From assembly GCA_018674605.1 (NCBI GenBank), contig JABGZU010000086.1, forward strand, positions 1 to 6,857: 6,857 nucleotides of DNA, in the 5' to 3' direction. How positions within the stretch are numbered: position 1 is the first letter of the stretch; each line of letters starts with the position of its first letter. This DNA comes from Candidatus Nitrosopumilus sp. (GTDB lineage: Archaea > Thermoproteota > Nitrososphaeria > Nitrososphaerales > Nitrosopumilaceae). The notes below the pieces were generated by a model. The model had not been told where the DNA came from and made no database searches. It worked only from the letters and a program-made list of their open reading frames with translations. This document shows positions 5,706 to 6,857 of this stretch, piece after piece. A program made the translations under genes and the position numbers.

Positions 5706-6458
5706 TTAGGCAGTTTTTTGTTCAGAAGTATTTTCTTTTGTTTCAGGTTTCTTTGCGGAAACTTGTTTATTGATATGAGTCTCAACAAAATTTATTTTTT
5801 CTAAAGTTTTAACAAATTTGAAAATATCTAACTGAATAAAATGTTTCATTATTTGTAAACCATCAGCACGTAAAATTTCTTCAGGAATTGTAACATTTGC
5901 TTCATTACCTTTTAAGTCAAAGACAATTTTTGCATCTTCTACTGGAAGTCTTTCTTTTAAAATTGCATCAACTTTATCATTAGGAGAATCAAGGGATTTC
6001 AATACATTAACATCAAACAGAATTGTTTTTCCGGCATATCTATGATTATAATCAATTTGTACTCTACCAGATCCGATATAACGAATAATTCCTCTTTTAT
6101 TATCAACTTCAATTGTATCACCTACTGAAACTTTTTCAGCATCTTCACCTAATTTTCTAAGTGGAACCATTCTAACTTTTCCAGAATCTCTTTCACCAAA
6201 ACCTTTGTCAGGAGTAACCTCAACTGTTAGTTTATCTCCAACAGATGTTTTTGCTAATGCTTCATCAAATCCTTTTAGAACAGGATACGATGTCTCACCA
6301 ATTGAAACTAATTTTGGATGATACTTGGCATTTTCTTCATGAAGTGAGTATTTTTTTGCATCTGCTTCAAGAGTTGTGTCAAAAACTTCATCATCATCTT
6401 TTACTTTTGCAGTATAATCAACTAAAATTAATGAGCCTTTATCAAAAGTCAATGTCAA
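5706..6458 (-). CDS. Long archaeal FKBP-type peptidyl-prolyl cis-trans isomerase (SlyD-like)
   Basis: This 250-residue protein is probably a cytoplasmic folding helper that isomerises prolyl bonds; no signal peptide or membrane segment is seen. The FKBP fold covers about residues 8-90, with KGSLILVDYTAKV and F-D-T-T (26-29), then YPVLKGFDEAL (58-68). The chaperone-type insert-in-flap domain follows at about 92-137. The fold resumes at NHRYAGKTILFDV (138-150), the SlyD/MtFK signature. A C-terminal domain (about 160-228) matches long archaeal FKBPs, and the last 20 residues are a Lys/Glu/Thr-rich, probably disordered tail. The start is TTG: an in-frame TAA precedes it and the first internal Met is residue 97. 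Two TTG codons (residues 1 and 3) compete, and a start at the second, giving M-T-F-D-K-G, is equally plausible. It lies 51 bases downstream of the aminotransferase gene. Confidence 0.88.
   Translation of the reverse strand: MTLTFDKGSLILVDYTAKVKDDDEVFDTTLEADAKKYSLHEENAKYHPKLVSIGETSYPVLKGFDEALAKTSVGDKLTVEVTPDKGFGERDSGKVRMVPLRKLGEDAEKVSVGDTIEVDNKRGIIRYIGSGRVQIDYNHRYAGKTILFDVNVLKSLDSPNDKVDAILKERLPVEDAKIVFDLKGNEANVTIPEEILRADGLQIMKHFIQLDIFKFVKTLEKINFVETHINKQVSAKKPETKENTSEQKTA
5714..5740 (+). terminator. U-rich terminator candidate for the G1PDH gene
   Basis: Downstream of the G1PDH stop the plus strand has T6 (5714-5719) and then two T4 runs separated by one C (5731-5739). Archaeal RNA polymerase, with or without FttA, ends transcription at such U-rich tracts without a hairpin. 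The tract lies within the opposite-strand codons for the Lys/Glu-rich FKBP tail. In the reverse direction a T5 run (complement of 5683-5687), about 19 bases past the FKBP stop, could serve that gene. Composition alone supports this. Confidence 0.3.
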
Positions 6459-6471
6459 CGTTCTTGAATTT

Positions 6472-6488
6472 CCTTATATTAGTTAAAC
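6472..6488 (-). promoter_or_regulatory. Possible promoter elements before the FKBP gene
   Basis: On the minus strand this AT-rich stretch contains TTTAACTA (6487-6480), about 25 bases before the TTG at 6458, and then AATATAAGG. Either could serve as a TATA box, and AAGGA (6475-6471) is a weak Shine-Dalgarno candidate 12 bases before the TTG. Read-through from the aminotransferase gene is the alternative. The evidence is weak. Confidence 0.22.
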
Positions 6489-6509
6489 GTTCTAAATATT
6501 CACAAAAAT

Positions 6510-6857
6510 TTAGAGAGCTTTTAATTTTTCTTCCGCAATTTTGAGTCCTGCTGCAGCATCAGTTTCATATCCCATCATTGCTAAAGTAGATGAAATTGCA
6601 GAAATAGTTCTCATAACATGATATGGACTTACTTCACCCATACATCCAACTCTGAATACTTTACCTTTAAGATCACCAAATCCACCTGCAACTAATACTT
6701 TAAATTTATCAGCTAATGTACTTCTGAAAACTTTGTCTTCAAGTCCATCCAAGTAGTTTAATGCAATAATTGAAATTGAACGATCTTCTTCTTTTGCAAA
6801 TGGTGTTAATCCAATTGCACTTAATCCAGAGTATAATGCATCTGAACAAACTTTATG
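6510..6857 (-). CDS. Class V aminotransferase (serine/alanine-glyoxylate type), C-terminal part only
   Basis: The open frame enters from the right edge with no start codon needed and runs 115 codons to a TAA, so the N-terminal part lies outside. The visible part fits the small C-terminal domain of PLP-dependent class V aminotransferases. It has SGLSAIGLTPFAKEED near the edge (residues 10-25 of the fragment), then VLVAGGFGDLKGKVFRVGCMG, in which F-R-V-G-C-M-G corresponds to the family's F-R-I-G-H-M-G. The helix SPYHVMRTISAISSTLAMMG follows. These enzymes move amino groups between alanine, serine or phosphoserine and glyoxylate or pyruvate. The PLP-binding lysine is not in the window and substrate preference cannot be read from this part. 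A TTG at 6752 is internal and not a true start. The FKBP gene follows 51 bases downstream on the same strand and may be co-transcribed. Confidence 0.82.
   Translation of the reverse strand, partial: HKVCSDALYSGLSAIGLTPFAKEEDRSISIIALNYLDGLEDKVFRSTLADKFKVLVAGGFGDLKGKVFRVGCMGEVSPYHVMRTISAISSTLAMMGYETDAAAGLKIAEEKLKAL

Noticed and set aside
6245..6544. 99-codon plus-strand frame across the FKBP 5' end
   Set aside because: The His/Leu/Gln-rich product is typical of antisense to Asp/Glu/Lys codons and looks non-coding.
6510..6752. Complete 80-residue gene starting at TTG 6752
   Set aside because: The frame stays open to the window edge and the upstream residues continue the aminotransferase domain, so the TTG is an internal Leu codon.
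1..6857. Hidden defence, mobile or biosynthetic system
   Set aside because: All frames of useful length belong to known core archaeal families; no transposase, integrase, inverted repeats, direct-repeat array or tRNA-like attachment site was seen on either strand.

Overview
The window looks like an ordinary chromosomal segment of an ammonia-oxidising thaumarchaeon (Nitrososphaerota, Nitrosopumilus-like). It is AT-rich (about one third G+C by eye) and tightly packed. It carries archaeal marker genes: sn-glycerol-1-phosphate dehydrogenase for archaeal lipids, a KH-domain beta-CASP termination nuclease (aCPSF1/FttA), an archaeal 20S proteasome beta subunit, a SepF-like protein and a long archaeal FKBP. 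The species-level guess is inference from protein flavour and composition. No mobile element, tRNA, rRNA, CRISPR array or phage gene was seen, and no gene-free stretch exceeds 75 bases.

Layout from left to right. (1) The N-terminal half of an M24 Xaa-Pro peptidase-like gene runs leftward off the edge (1-558, minus). (2) A PP-loop sulfurtransferase-like gene (630-1640, plus) diverges from it across a 71-base region with TATA-like boxes for both directions. It is followed by a short SepF-like gene (1714-1992, plus). (3) SepF meets FttA/aCPSF1 (1984-3963, minus) tail to tail with a 9-base overlap. FttA is downstream of, and overlaps, the proteasome beta gene (3932-4564, minus). (4) Glycerol-1-phosphate dehydrogenase (4640-5704, plus) diverges from the proteasome gene across a region with one symmetric TATA-like box. 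(5) An FKBP prolyl isomerase (5706-6458, minus) converges on it with a one-base gap. It lies downstream of the C-terminal part of a class V aminotransferase (6510-6857, minus) that enters from the right edge.

There are about five transcription units of housekeeping genes: protein turnover and transcription termination (psmB-FttA), tRNA sulfur chemistry and a SepF-like protein, membrane lipid backbone synthesis, and protein folding beside an aminotransferase. No new multi-gene system is evident. The points most worth a second look are the proteasome beta subunit, where two usual active-site positions read Asn and Thr instead of Asp and Ser; a CxxC plus distal Cys pattern in the PP-loop protein like that of iron-sulfur-dependent tRNA thiolases; a SepF reduced to its core domain; and the many non-ATG starts (one GTG, two TTG).
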